Assembly: GCF_003515685.1 (NCBI RefSeq)
Contig: NZ_QWEG01000020.1
Location: 1-57,617 of the forward strand
Direction: 5' to 3'
Source: Neobacillus notoginsengisoli
GTDB lineage: Bacteria > Bacillota > Bacilli > Bacillales > Cytobacillaceae
Length of the DNA stretch: 57,617 bases
The first letter of the stretch is position 1. Each line of letters begins with the position of its first letter. Shown piece after piece: positions 9,226 through 18,544 of this stretch. The translations under genes and the position numbers were made by a program. The notes under the pieces are model-generated. The model saw nothing but the letters and a program-made list of their open reading frames with translations. It did no database searches and was not told where the DNA came from.

Positions 9226-10349
9226 TACTTACCCCACACTACTCTATTAACATAATCTGTATAAGACAGTATAATTCTTAAAACCTTCTCTGATACATTA
9301 GGCACACTATAATCTCCAACACATTTTAATATATTTTTATCTTGCGTTTCTAAAATCTCAAGCCCCTGTAATATTCTTTCCCTTTTAAGGCCTACCATCA
9401 TGACTGAAGCTTCTTCCATCGCCTCTGGTCTTTCATGTGCCTGCCTGATATTAAGCGCTCTAAAACCAAGAATTGATGATTCCTCACTAATTGTTCCACT
9501 ATCACTTAGAACTGCTTTCGCTTTGATTTGAAGTTTCACATAATCATTAAAACCTAAAGGTTTCATAGTTTTCACTAGTGAATTAAATTCAATCCCTTTA
9601 CCTTCAATCATTTTTTTTGTTCTTGGATGTGTACTTACAATGACTGGCATTTTATATTTTTCTGCCACAGCATTTAAACTATCAACTAAATCCAAAAAGT
9701 TAGTATCTGAATTGATATTTTCTTCTCTATGGGCTGATACAACAAAGTACTCTCCTTCTTTAAGTTCCAATCTCTCTAATACATCTGATTTTTCAATATC
9801 ATCTTTTCTTGAGTTTAGAACCTCAAACATTGGGCTACCTGTTTTAATTATTCTATCGGCGGGTAATCCTTCTCTTAACAAATATTCTCTGGCTATATCG
9901 CTATATGTTAAATTGATATCCGCAATATGATCAACAATTTTTCTATTTGTTTCTTCTGGAACTCTTTGATCAAAACACCTATTTCCGGCTTCCATATGAA
10001 AAATAGGAATTTGCCTTCGCTTTGCTGCTATAGCACATAAGCAGCTATTTGTATCTCCTAACACTAAAAAAGCATCCGGTTTAACCGCTTCTAAAATTGG
10101 ATCAATCTTAATTAGAATATTTCCTACGGTTTCTACTGCAGTTCCCGTTGCTGCATTAAGAAAGTAATCGGGCTTTTTCAACTTGAAGTCATTGAAAAAT
10201 ACTTCATTTAATTCGTAGTCATAGTTTTGGCCAGTATGAACTAAAACGTGATCAATCGCTTCTGATTCTTCTAATTTATTTATTACAGCAGACAGTCTTA
10301 TTATTTCGGGTCTTGTCCCCACCACTGTCATTACTTTCAGTTTTTTCAA
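9225..10349 (-). CDS. capG: UDP-N-acetylglucosamine 2-epimerase type, CapG/FnlC
   Basis: 374 aa from a TTG start at 10349. The start is chosen because GGAGGT lies 8 nt upstream, inside the last codons of capF. It begins KKLKVMTVVGTRPEIIRLSA, the WecB-family signature, followed by HTGQNYDYELNEVFF, LGDTNSCL, HMEAGNRCFDQRVPEETNRKI and SDSGTISEES (UDP-binding). In the CapE-CapF-CapG series the last enzyme is a 2-epimerase giving UDP-N-acetyl-L-fucosamine from the talose isomer. The gene follows capE and capF in that order, so this role is more likely than UDP-ManNAc synthesis. Confidence 0.85.
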   Translation of the reverse strand: MKKLKVMTVVGTRPEIIRLSAVINKLEESEAIDHVLVHTGQNYDYELNEVFFNDFKLKKPDYFLNAATGTAVETVGNILIKIDPILEAVKPDAFLVLGDTNSCLCAIAAKRRQIPIFHMEAGNRCFDQRVPEETNRKIVDHIADINLTYSDIAREYLLREGLPADRIIKTGSPMFEVLNSRKDDIEKSDVLERLELKEGEYFVVSAHREENINSDTNFLDLVDSLNAVAEKYKMPVIVSTHPRTKKMIEGKGIEFNSLVKTMKPLGFNDYVKLQIKAKAVLSDSGTISEESSILGFRALNIRQAHERPEAMEEASVMMVGLKRERILQGLEILETQDKNILKCVGDYSVPNVSEKVLRIILSYTDYVNRVVWGK

Positions 10350-10353
10350 TGCG

Positions 10354-11463
10354 TTAAACCTCCAAGTAAAATGTATCAGGTCGTTCAGGGTCAAACTGTT
10401 CATTTGCCCACATAATCGTGACCATATCGGTATTCCCAAGATTTTCAATGTTATGTGTGTACCCTGTAGGAATATCAACGACTTCTAGTTTTTCTCCGCT
10501 AACAAAGTATTCTATTACTTCTTCAGTATCAATCTTTCTAAAGCGAATAACCCCTGTGCCACTTACCACCAAGAATTTTTCGTTTTTTGTATGATGCCAG
10601 TGGTTTCCTTTTGTAATGCCCGGTTTGGAAATGTTAACTGAAACCTGGCCTCTATCCGGCGTCTTAATAAACTCTGTGAAAGATCCACGATTATCTATAT
10701 TCATTTTAAGTTCATAGCTAAATTGCTCTTCTGGCAAATAACTTAAATACGTGCTATACAATTTTTTAGAAAAAGAATCTGCCATATTAGGAATTGAACG
10801 ATCTTTTCTACTCTTCTTAAAAGAATAAATGAGGTCCACAATTTCTCCTAGGGTACTCTGGTATGCAACTGGCACTTCACAGAATTCTCCTACAGTAGTT
10901 TGATTTCCATTTAAAGCGCGTGTTAATTCTTCTATAACATCATCTATATAAACAAGGTTCATTTTAACACTGGGATCGTTGACGGTAATTGTTAAATTAT
11001 GAGCAATGTTATGACAGAAGGTTGCAATTGCACTGTTATAATTTGGCCTGCACCATTTACCGAATACATTAGGAAGTCGATAAATTAGCACCTTTGCTCC
11101 TGTTTCTTTTCCATAATTAAAGAGCAAGTCTTCACTAGCCTTTTTGCTAATACCGTATGGATTGTCCAGTCCAGCCTGAATAGAGGATGAGACCATTATT
11201 GGGCAAGTGTTTTGATGTTTTCTTAATGTATTTAGCAAGATTGAAGTAAAGCCGTAATTTCCATCCATATATTCCGACTGGTCTTTAGGGCGGTTCACTC
11301 CGGCTAAATGAAAGACAAAGTTAGCTTCTCGACAGTATTCATCCAGCAAATTAGGATCCGTATCTTTCCCATATTCAAGAATATAAGTATAATTTTGATT
11401 TCTTAATTCTGCTACTAGGTTCTTTCCGATAAACCCCTTAGCACCGGTCACAAGAATTTTCAT
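10354..11463 (-). CDS. capF: UDP-2-acetamido-2,6-dideoxy-talose forming reductase, CapF/FnlB
   Basis: 369 aa from ATG 11463, which overlaps the stop of capE as ATGA and has AAGGTGG 8 nt before it; an upstream in-frame GTG (11475) is less likely. The N-terminal two thirds is a short-chain dehydrogenase domain (ILVTGAKGFIGKNL, GISKKASE with the YxxxK-type site). The last third is a cupin domain (GNHWHHTKNEKFLVVSGTG, GYTHNIEN), as in CapF of Staphylococcus and FnlB of E. coli. Those proteins epimerise and reduce the 4-keto sugar made by CapE. Domain order and gene order agree with the UDP-L-FucNAc pathway. Confidence 0.9.
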   Translation of the reverse strand: MKILVTGAKGFIGKNLVAELRNQNYTYILEYGKDTDPNLLDEYCREANFVFHLAGVNRPKDQSEYMDGNYGFTSILLNTLRKHQNTCPIMVSSSIQAGLDNPYGISKKASEDLLFNYGKETGAKVLIYRLPNVFGKWCRPNYNSAIATFCHNIAHNLTITVNDPSVKMNLVYIDDVIEELTRALNGNQTTVGEFCEVPVAYQSTLGEIVDLIYSFKKSRKDRSIPNMADSFSKKLYSTYLSYLPEEQFSYELKMNIDNRGSFTEFIKTPDRGQVSVNISKPGITKGNHWHHTKNEKFLVVSGTGVIRFRKIDTEEVIEYFVSGEKLEVVDIPTGYTHNIENLGNTDMVTIMWANEQFDPERPDTFYLEV

Positions 11464-12482
11464 GCTCGATTCCACCTTCCTAATTCTTCTTGGACGTAAT
11501 CGAGCGTTAATAACCTATCTTTAATCTCTTCAATATTTAATCTTCTGGTGTTATGAGAGTTATATTCCTCTTGTTTCGAAATCTCCTTATCCCCTTCAAC
11601 AAAATACTTATCGTAGTTAAGGTCCCTTTTATCAGCAGGCACTCTGTAGAAGCCCCCTAAATCTTGTGCCACAACATGTTCTTCTCTAGTTAGAAGGGTT
11701 TCATACAATTTTTCACCATGCCGTGTACCAATAATTTTGATATCATTATCGGAATTAAATAATTCCTTAACCGCTTGTGCTAAATCGCCAATAGTTGACG
11801 CTGGGGCTTTTTGAACCATAATATCTCCGGCCTCTGCATTTTGGAAGGCAAACACTACGAGCTCGACAGCCTCTTCCAAGCTCATTAAAAATCTTGTCAT
11901 ATTCGGGTCCGTTACTGTAATTGGTTTCCCACTCTTTATTTGCTCAATAAACAGAGGAATAACTGATCCTCTTGAAGCCATTACATTCCCATAACGAGTG
12001 CCGCAAATAAGTGTTCTATCAGGATCGACTGTATTTGCTTTTGCCACAAAGACCTTTTCCATCATAGCTTTAGAAATTCCCATTGCATTGATTGGATAGG
12101 CTGCTTTATCAGTAGATAAACAAATAACTTTTTCTACTCCCATCTCAACCGCACCGGTTATGACATTATCTGTTCCTAATACATTAGTTTTTACAGCTTC
12201 AAGCGGGAAAAATTCACAGGAAGGAACTTGCTTTAAGGCAGCAGCATGGAAAATATAATCTACTCCATGCATAGCGTTTTTTACACTTGCCAGGTCTCGT
12301 ACATCTCCAATATAAAATTTAAGTTTTTCATTTTTATATAGTTTTCTCATGTCATCCTGTTTTTTTTCATCACGTGAAAAAATACGAATTTCTTTAATAG
12401 CAGTATCTAAAAATCTTTTCATAACCGCATGTCCAAAAGACCCAGTTCCGCCTGTAATTAATAAGGTTTTATTAGTAAACAT
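11460..12482 (-). CDS. capE: UDP-N-acetylglucosamine 4,6-dehydratase (inverting), CapE/FnlA
   Basis: 340 aa with an NAD-binding N-terminus (LLITGGTGSFGHAVMKRF), YIFHAAALKQVPSCEFFP, CLSTDKAAYPINAMGISK, RYGNVMASRGSVIPLF and DPNMTRFLMSLEEAVELV. These are hallmarks of the CapE/FnlA/WbjB branch of soluble dehydratases, shorter than the membrane-bound PglF type. It performs the first step toward UDP-L-FucNAc, acting on UDP-GlcNAc. ATG start with GAGGT upstream. Coupled to capF by a 4-bp overlap. Confidence 0.9.
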   Translation of the reverse strand: MFTNKTLLITGGTGSFGHAVMKRFLDTAIKEIRIFSRDEKKQDDMRKLYKNEKLKFYIGDVRDLASVKNAMHGVDYIFHAAALKQVPSCEFFPLEAVKTNVLGTDNVITGAVEMGVEKVICLSTDKAAYPINAMGISKAMMEKVFVAKANTVDPDRTLICGTRYGNVMASRGSVIPLFIEQIKSGKPITVTDPNMTRFLMSLEEAVELVVFAFQNAEAGDIMVQKAPASTIGDLAQAVKELFNSDNDIKIIGTRHGEKLYETLLTREEHVVAQDLGGFYRVPADKRDLNYDKYFVEGDKEISKQEEYNSHNTRRLNIEEIKDRLLTLDYVQEELGRWNRA

Positions 12483-12493
12483 CCCACTTACCT

Positions 12494-13693
12494 CTATTCA
12501 TTAAAATGATTCTCTAATAATTCTACAGAATGCCGTACATTGAAATGTTCTTCTATATATTCCCGTCCATTTTGGCCCATTGCTGTTAAACTTTTGGACT
12601 TAGAAATTTCCTTTATTTCTTTAATAAAGCTTTCTTTATCCCCTGACCAAACCCACATCCCGCAAAGCGCATCTTCAATTAATTCTTTAAGGTCAGTACT
12701 TCTATCAGTTGCTGCCAAAACTGGTTTACCGTATTCCATATATGAAAGAATTCGAGAAGGATAATTAGGTATAGTAAATCTAGGATCTAATACAATTAAT
12801 CCAACATCGCATTCTTTTGTTATCTGTTCGTATTCTTCTCTCGGTAAGTTCTCAATTACTAGCGCATTTTTTACATCATTCTCAATAATCGCTTTTTCAA
12901 GTTTATGTCTATCTGTTCCTCTTCCAATAAAGAGAAAGAACAATTGAGTTTCATCTTTACATTCTTTTATTGCTTCACATAATAATTCGATATATTGTGG
13001 TCTTCCCATATTTCCTCCAAATAAAAAAACACATGCTTTAGAAGGTATGCCTAATTTGTCTCTCATTGGAAATTCATTAATAATAATGTTACCCTCTAAC
13101 TTTTTTGTATTAGGGAAGATTTCTAGCTTTCCAGGATCTAACCATGGATTGTGTTTAATCACATACTGTTTATTTGCAATTGACATGCAGCCGATAAAGT
13201 CAGCAACCTGCAAAAGCTTCTTTTCTTTTAATTTGAAATAGCTGTATAAGAGACTCTTCTCTTTTATAATTCCTAAATCCAGAGCGTTTTGAGGAAATAT
13301 ATCTTTAAGCATAAGATAAGATGGACAGTTAAATTTCTTTTTGGCCCATTCTACAAGTCCAGCATTTGTTACAGGCGGAGACTCAAACAGGATAAAATCA
13401 AATTTTCTGTTACCCAGGTACTTACTTATCCCTTTTTTCATCAATACTGGGATTTTAAGAGTAGTAATTCCTTTTTCAATAAAACCTACATCGTAGTAAT
13501 TACCTGTCACAATTCGCAAGACTTCAAAACCACGTTCCATTTTTAGTTCAGTTTGCTGTTTATTCTTGGCCTGCTCAGATACTGCAACTGTTATCTCATG
13601 GCCAGCTTCATTTAAAGCTTCCGCTAAATCTGTATATATAGTAGCTCCCTTTCCAGGTTCAGGAAAGGAAGTCGCGATGTATAAAACCTTCAA
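12494..13693 (-). CDS. Glycosyltransferase family 4 (WbuB-like)
   Basis: 399 aa, TTG start with GGAG 8 nt upstream. Recognised by MKVLYIATSFPEPGKGATIY, FDFILFESPPVTNAGLVEWA, YLMLKDIFPQNALDLG and a donor domain with ACVFLFGGNMGRPQYIELL, FLFIGRGTD and YPSRILSYMEYGKPVLA. The LMLKDIFPQNALDLG segment is usual in WbuB-like enzymes that sit next to fnlABC-type genes and are proposed to transfer L-FucNAc. It lies immediately before capE here, so FucNAc transfer is the best guess (inference from context). Confidence 0.8.
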   Translation of the reverse strand: MKVLYIATSFPEPGKGATIYTDLAEALNEAGHEITVAVSEQAKNKQQTELKMERGFEVLRIVTGNYYDVGFIEKGITTLKIPVLMKKGISKYLGNRKFDFILFESPPVTNAGLVEWAKKKFNCPSYLMLKDIFPQNALDLGIIKEKSLLYSYFKLKEKKLLQVADFIGCMSIANKQYVIKHNPWLDPGKLEIFPNTKKLEGNIIINEFPMRDKLGIPSKACVFLFGGNMGRPQYIELLCEAIKECKDETQLFFLFIGRGTDRHKLEKAIIENDVKNALVIENLPREEYEQITKECDVGLIVLDPRFTIPNYPSRILSYMEYGKPVLAATDRSTDLKELIEDALCGMWVWSGDKESFIKEIKEISKSKSLTAMGQNGREYIEEHFNVRHSVELLENHFNE

Positions 13694-13732
13694 AGAGATC
13701 TCTCCTCATTCAAAAGCGGAATCATATATTTA

Positions 13733-14467
13733 TTACGCATTATTCCATAAATGATACACTTGGTGGCACCCAACCTGTTTACAACCTACTTTTTGATAAA
13801 AATTTAAGGCAGCTAGATTCCGTAATTGTGTTCCAACTTTAATTAATTGAATTCCATTCTCCGCCGTTGAATATTCCACAGCTTTAAATAGCTCTGTTCC
13901 TATTCCACTTTTAGCAGTTTCTGTTGAAACAGCTATCAATTCAATAACACACAAATTATTTGAAAAGGAATATAGAACAAAGCCATTTAGCTTATCGTTT
14001 TCACCTCTATAAATAGCAAAATATTTATCGGACTTTTCAAATGAGTTGAGGAGCCAGTGATAATACACCTTTTCTCCTCCACGCTCACTAAGTTGGGGAT
14101 CTGCAGTAAACTTTGAATATTGAAAGTCCGCCATTTTAAGAATTTGTTCATTCTTTTTTAACGATTGATGAATTGTTATATTTGATGGTAACTCAAAGGG
14201 TCCTTGTATTTTTTTTTCAAACTGAATATTTACATCTACTAAAAACGCTGAGGTATCTTTTCCAATATAATAGGCATTATTTGGTTCGGAATTTTTATTT
14301 TCTATTGAAACAAACTCGTATTTATTAAATCTATCCTTTAAGTTTACCCAATCATGAAATACAATCGTGTTTTTGAGAACCGCCTTAGCAGAAGAGATTC
14401 CAAAAAACTGAGTGTCCCAATCAAGTTCGTAAAAGGCTATTGATTGTTCATCATTTGGTTTAATCAT
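13733..14467 (-). CDS. WecD-like GNAT N-acetyltransferase for a 4-amino sugar nucleotide
   Basis: 244 aa. The N-terminal half has FYELDWDTQFFGISSAKAVL, the LEWDSxFFG-type motif of WecD, which acetylates the C4 amine of TDP-fucosamine. The C-terminal half is a GNAT fold with CVIELIAVSTETAKSGIGTE (acetyl-CoA loop) and NLAALNFYQKVGC. It lies between a PglC-like transferase and genes for a PglF-like dehydratase and a PglE-like aminotransferase. It therefore probably acetylates UDP-4-amino-4,6-dideoxy-GlcNAc. That step is normally done by a left-handed beta-helix PglD/EpsM protein, which is absent here. ATG start with TAGGAGG upstream. Confidence 0.8.
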   Translation of the reverse strand: MIKPNDEQSIAFYELDWDTQFFGISSAKAVLKNTIVFHDWVNLKDRFNKYEFVSIENKNSEPNNAYYIGKDTSAFLVDVNIQFEKKIQGPFELPSNITIHQSLKKNEQILKMADFQYSKFTADPQLSERGGEKVYYHWLLNSFEKSDKYFAIYRGENDKLNGFVLYSFSNNLCVIELIAVSTETAKSGIGTELFKAVEYSTAENGIQLIKVGTQLRNLAALNFYQKVGCKQVGCHQVYHLWNNA

Positions 14468-14478
14468 TACCTAACCTC

Positions 14479-15108
14479 CTACACACTTAATTTCTTATTA
14501 CTCTTTTGATTTGGATTCTCCTCATTTACAAACACTGCTTCCCGCTTTAATACTGATATTGCTGTTTTAATAAGTACTCTAAGATCAAGCCAAAATGATA
14601 AATTGTCTATATAATAAATATCATTTTGAATCCTTTCTTTCCATGGTACAGTATTTCGAAAATATGCTTGATTGAACCCTGTAACCCCAGGTTTAACTTC
14701 TAACTTCCGACCTTCGTTTCCTTCATATAAATCCTTATGCTCAGGTAAATCAGGCCTTGGTCCGATAATGCTCATGTCGCCTTTTATAACATTTATTAAT
14801 TGAGGGGTTTCATCCAAGCTTGTCTTTCGTATAAACTTCCCTACCCCCGTCAATCTAGGATCATCTTCGGAATTGAATGTTGAACCATCGTCATTTCTTA
14901 TGTCTGGTGCATTCAGTTTCATTGAACGGAATTTATACATTTTGAATATCTTTCCATCCTTACCTAAGCGATGAGCATTATAAAAAATTGAACCTTTGTC
15001 TTGAAAGTAAATAATTGGGCCAATAGCAATTAGAATTATTAACCAAAATGGTAATGCTATAATTGCTAATGCTAAATCTAAAAGCCTTTTAAAAAAATTC
15101 TTATACAT
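14479..15108 (-). CDS. Initiating phosphoglycosyl transferase (PglC/EpsL-like)
   Basis: 209 aa: one N-terminal re-entrant/membrane helix (LLDLALAIIALPFWLIILIA) and the catalytic domain of monotopic phosphoglycosyl transferases (KMYKFRSM, LDETPQLINVIKGDMSIIGPRP, VKPGVTGFNQAYFRNTVPW). It lacks the extra membrane domains of WcaJ/WbaP, so it is the small PglC type. It should load the first sugar-1-phosphate on undecaprenyl phosphate. With the dehydratase, aminotransferase and acetyltransferase around it, the primer is probably di-N-acetylbacillosamine. Overlaps the aminotransferase gene by 8 bp; SD GGGGTG. Confidence 0.88.
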   Translation of the reverse strand: MYKNFFKRLLDLALAIIALPFWLIILIAIGPIIYFQDKGSIFYNAHRLGKDGKIFKMYKFRSMKLNAPDIRNDDGSTFNSEDDPRLTGVGKFIRKTSLDETPQLINVIKGDMSIIGPRPDLPEHKDLYEGNEGRKLEVKPGVTGFNQAYFRNTVPWKERIQNDIYYIDNLSFWLDLRVLIKTAISVLKREAVFVNEENPNQKSNKKLSV

Positions 15109-16336
15109 TCTGACACCCCACGCTATTCTTCAATACAGTTTTAAAACATTGAATAATATACTCGACATCCTCATCACTCAGCAAAGTATGAAGCGGAAGT
15201 GTTATTTCATTTTGGTACAAATTAAAAGCATTAGGATAATCATTAATGTCAAAGCCTAAATTTTTATATGCAGTCAGCATTGGAAGCGGCTTATAGTGAA
15301 CATTACATGCGACTCCCGCTTCAGCCATTTTAATAATAATTTCGTTTCGAGCTTTCTCCTCTATTCCCGGTATTCTGACTAAATAGAGATGACCGGATGA
15401 AGTAGAGATTCCATCATAATGTTCTAGTCTTTGAAGACCTAACGGAAGAAGTTCTTTATCATACTTTTCAATAATTCCTTTACGCCTTTGAACCAAATCC
15501 TCATATCTGTTTATCTGGGCTAATCCAATCGATGCCATAATATCAGTCATGTTACATTTATAAGCAGGATAGACAATGTCATACTCCCAAGCCCCGATTT
15601 GTGTTTTAGCTAGTGCATCTTTTGATTGGCCATGAAGGCTATAGAGCATAAATTGTTGATAAAGCCATTCATCATCCAACCCTAATTCACTACGCCAAAC
15701 TACCGAACCACCTTCTGCAGTTGTTAGGTTTTTCACCGCATGGAATGAGAAACAGGTAAAGTCTGCAACTTGCCCGGAGTTCAATCCATTTCTATTGGCG
15801 CCAAATGAATGAGCAGCATCGGCCATAACAATTACTCTATTAAACAACTGTTGTAGCTCATTGTTTGCTTTAAATAAAGTTTTCTTACTTTCAATCACTT
15901 TAAAGATTGTATCGTAATCACACATTTTCCCTGCAATATCGACTGGAATGATGACTTTGGTTTTTTCAGTAATCGCCTCAGCTAATTTTATATAGTCCAT
16001 TTCAAAGGAATCAGGCGCTGTATCAACTAGGACAATTTTTGCTCCCACATGGTCAATAATCGAGGCTGATGCTGTATAAGTGTAAGCTGATGTAATGACC
16101 TCATCTCCAGGGCCAACTCCTAAAATCCTTAAAGTAAGCTCCATCGCTGCGGTGGCTGAATTCAAGCAAACAGCTTTTTTCGTTCCAACGTATTCAGCAA
16201 TTCTTTTTTCGAACTCTTTCGTTACTGGTCCTGTGGTGATCCAGCCTGATTTTAATGCATTTACTACTTCTTCAATTTCAGAGTCTGTTATATCTGGCGG
16301 CGAAAAAGGGATGTTCCGTTTTTTCATATCTATCAT
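15101..16336 (-). CDS. DegT/DnrJ/EryC1 aminotransferase (PglE/EpsN-like)
   Basis: 411 aa from ATG 16336, which has GGGGGAG 9 nt upstream; the reading frame is open 18 codons further, without a ribosome site. PLP enzyme of the sugar aminotransferase family: IPFSPPDITDSEIEEVVNAL, SGWITTGP, SATAAMELTLRILGVGPGDEVI, ADAAHSFGA, and FSFHAVKNLTTAEGG with the Schiff-base lysine. The C-terminal YKPLPMLTAYK is typical. It should transfer an amino group to C4 of the keto sugar made by the PglF/EpsC-like dehydratase upstream. Confidence 0.9.
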   Translation of the reverse strand: MIDMKKRNIPFSPPDITDSEIEEVVNALKSGWITTGPVTKEFEKRIAEYVGTKKAVCLNSATAAMELTLRILGVGPGDEVITSAYTYTASASIIDHVGAKIVLVDTAPDSFEMDYIKLAEAITEKTKVIIPVDIAGKMCDYDTIFKVIESKKTLFKANNELQQLFNRVIVMADAAHSFGANRNGLNSGQVADFTCFSFHAVKNLTTAEGGSVVWRSELGLDDEWLYQQFMLYSLHGQSKDALAKTQIGAWEYDIVYPAYKCNMTDIMASIGLAQINRYEDLVQRRKGIIEKYDKELLPLGLQRLEHYDGISTSSGHLYLVRIPGIEEKARNEIIIKMAEAGVACNVHYKPLPMLTAYKNLGFDINDYPNAFNLYQNEITLPLHTLLSDEDVEYIIQCFKTVLKNSVGCQNV

Positions 16337-16437
16337 TAAATTTTGCTCCCCCTTTGACTTATTCTTAAACAAAATAACAGCCCCACACATAGAAATTTAA
16401 TCATTCCTATGTAGGAGCTCGAATTTATATATAGTAA

Positions 16438-18264
16438 TTAAGCATTGCTAACAATTGAAAGCTTTCTATTGATTTTCCTGTTCGCCAAATTAATGACAAA
16501 TGTCTTCATCTCTTCTGAAGAGAAGCTCTCAAACTTCCTAAGAAGATAATCCACTTCTTCTTCCTGCTCCAGCACTGCTTTCCCAATAAAAATCTTCGGA
16601 TAAATAGGCTCTGGATGGACTTCTTTTTCGTTCAGAAGTTCTTCAAACATCTTCTCCCCAGGACGGATTCCAGAGAAATTTATCCCGATTTCTTCTATAG
16701 TATAGCCCGACAGTTTGATCAGGTTTTTGGCGAGGTCGACGATTTTGACTGGCTCGCCCATATCAAGGACAAAAATCTCTCCCCCTCTTGCAAGTGCGCC
16801 TGCCTGGATAACTAGCCTGGATGCTTCCGGGATTGTCATGAAATACCGTGTCATGTCCGGATGGGTTACGGTTACCGGACCGCCATCTTGAATTTGTTTT
16901 TTGAACAATGGAATAACGCTGCCACGGCTGCCGAGTACGTTTCCGAACCGAACAGCGACGAATTTTGTTTCGCTTTCCTGATCGAGCTTTTGGATGATCA
17001 TTTCAGCAATCCGTTTTGTTGAGCCCATAACGTTTGTCGGGTTGACCGCTTTGTCGGATGAAATGAGGACAAAAGTTTTCACACCGAACACGTCTGCGGC
17101 CTCGGCAACGTTCTTTGTGCCAAAGACGTTGTTTTTGACCGCTTCCCTAGGATTGTATTCCATGAGCGGCACATGTTTATGGGCTGCCGCGTGATAGATG
17201 ACATCTGGCTTATGTTCTTCCATGACTTCAAACATTCGGTTGCGGTCCTGGATGTCGCCGATGACTGGGACGATTTCGATTTTGTCTCCATACGCTTTTC
17301 TTAGTTCCATATCAATCAAATAGATGCTGTTCTCCCCGTGGCCGAGGAGGACGACTTTTCCAGGAGTAAACTTGCAAATTTGACGGCATATTTCCGAGCC
17401 GATTGAGCCCCCTGCCCCTGTGACGAGAACAGTTTTGCGGGAAATATTCCCTGATATGCTGTTCATATCAAGCTTAACAGGTTCCCTGCCAAGCAGATCC
17501 TCAACTTGAACGTCCCGAAATTCGCTGACAGATACCTTACCGGTTACAAGGTCTTCAAGCATCGGAAGGATTTTCGTCTTTGCTTTCGTCTTGGCGCATT
17601 CTGTGTAAATCCGGTTCATCCCCTGCCTGTCCAGTGATGGAATGGCGATGATGATATGGTCGATGCTGAGCGCTTCGACAACGTCATGGATGGAATCGAT
17701 CCCTCCCATGACAGGAAGACTCAAATATTGGAGCTTCTGTTTCCGCTGGTCGTCATCAATGAAGGCAATTGGACAAAGTTCCGACTCCAAATTTTGTTGA
17801 AGCTGCCTCGCGACCATCAACCCGGCTGCGCCGGCACCAATGATCAATGTCCGTTTGTTGGCACATCTTTGTTGAAAGAATGAATCCCTCAGTGTCCGCC
17901 AGAAGAAGCGCGATCCGCCAATCGCCAGTAAATAAATCATCCATGTACTGGCTAATGCCCTCATAAAAATGCCCCCGTAAACGAAATACTCTACTAGGGC
18001 GGTTGCAAGGACGGATAGGGAAACAGCCCTGCCAATCGCAATCAATTCGCCGATGCTTGCGTATTCCCATGCTTTATGGTAAAGACCGTAATAAAATGAA
18101 AAAATATGATGGCTAATAAGCATGGTGAGCGCGCTGGCTGAAATCATCGCGAACGACGTGATGCCGAGTGACGGGTGGAGCGGGATGTAGCTGATATACA
18201 CTGCGGACAGGACCAGGATTGAATCAATCAAGACCAGCAGCGGCAGACGGAATTTAAAGGCCAC
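16438..18264 (-). CDS. epsC: Membrane-bound UDP-GlcNAc 4,6-dehydratase (PglF/EpsC/CapD type)
   Basis: 608 aa from a GTG at 18264, chosen because AAAGGAG lies about 10 nt before it and the product then opens like family members (AFKFRLPLLVLIDSILVL). A longer frame to 18327 has no good ribosome site. Four N-terminal membrane helices are followed by a first Rossmann domain (TLIIGAGAAGLMVARQL) and the dehydratase domain (VLVTGAGGSIGSEICRQI, HAAAHKHVPLMEYNP, SSDKAVNPTNVMGSTK, RFGNVLGSRGSVIPLF). It makes the UDP-4-keto-6-deoxy sugar used by the PglE-like aminotransferase. Its body is about as GC-rich as the operon head, but the last 250 bp are AT-rich like the distal cassette. Confidence 0.9.
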   Translation of the reverse strand: MAFKFRLPLLVLIDSILVLSAVYISYIPLHPSLGITSFAMISASALTMLISHHIFSFYYGLYHKAWEYASIGELIAIGRAVSLSVLATALVEYFVYGGIFMRALASTWMIYLLAIGGSRFFWRTLRDSFFQQRCANKRTLIIGAGAAGLMVARQLQQNLESELCPIAFIDDDQRKQKLQYLSLPVMGGIDSIHDVVEALSIDHIIIAIPSLDRQGMNRIYTECAKTKAKTKILPMLEDLVTGKVSVSEFRDVQVEDLLGREPVKLDMNSISGNISRKTVLVTGAGGSIGSEICRQICKFTPGKVVLLGHGENSIYLIDMELRKAYGDKIEIVPVIGDIQDRNRMFEVMEEHKPDVIYHAAAHKHVPLMEYNPREAVKNNVFGTKNVAEAADVFGVKTFVLISSDKAVNPTNVMGSTKRIAEMIIQKLDQESETKFVAVRFGNVLGSRGSVIPLFKKQIQDGGPVTVTHPDMTRYFMTIPEASRLVIQAGALARGGEIFVLDMGEPVKIVDLAKNLIKLSGYTIEEIGINFSGIRPGEKMFEELLNEKEVHPEPIYPKIFIGKAVLEQEEEVDYLLRKFESFSSEEMKTFVINLANRKINRKLSIVSNA

Positions 18265-18406
18265 GTGTTCATTTCTCCTTTGTAACAGATTTTTATAAAT
18301 TTTCATTAAAATGGAATCAAAGAGCAATAGTTAGCTAGTTAGATTTATTTCCCAACATGTTTTCACTGCGTATGCGTTGAAAACTTTGTCGAAAAAAAGC
18401 TATAAT

Positions 18407-18466
18407 AAAAAAAAGTAAATATTTAATGAAAAAATAGCTGTTTACCCCTATTCTTTCATTAAATAT
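18407..18466 (-). terminator. Long intrinsic terminator between the EPS control genes and epsC
   Basis: Two perfect 13-base inverted arms (18419-18431 and 18454-18466), extended inward by AATAG/CTATT, are followed on the minus strand by ttac and then eight T residues (18407-18414). It lies inside the operon, downstream of the structured RNA at 18545-18664 and upstream of epsC. Unmodified polymerase should stop here, so expression of the sugar genes would need read-through. Confidence 0.75.
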
Positions 18467-18544
18467 CTACCGATACACACAGTATGTAAGCGTGTTTCAT
18501 TTTTGCCAATTTTCACTCTTATGATAAAAATTGTGGGCATCTAA

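Noticed and set aside
9225-10478. Longer version of the epimerase gene starting at 10478
   Set aside because: It would overlap capF by 125 bp; the TTG at 10349 has a proper GGAGGT and gives the normal family N-terminus.
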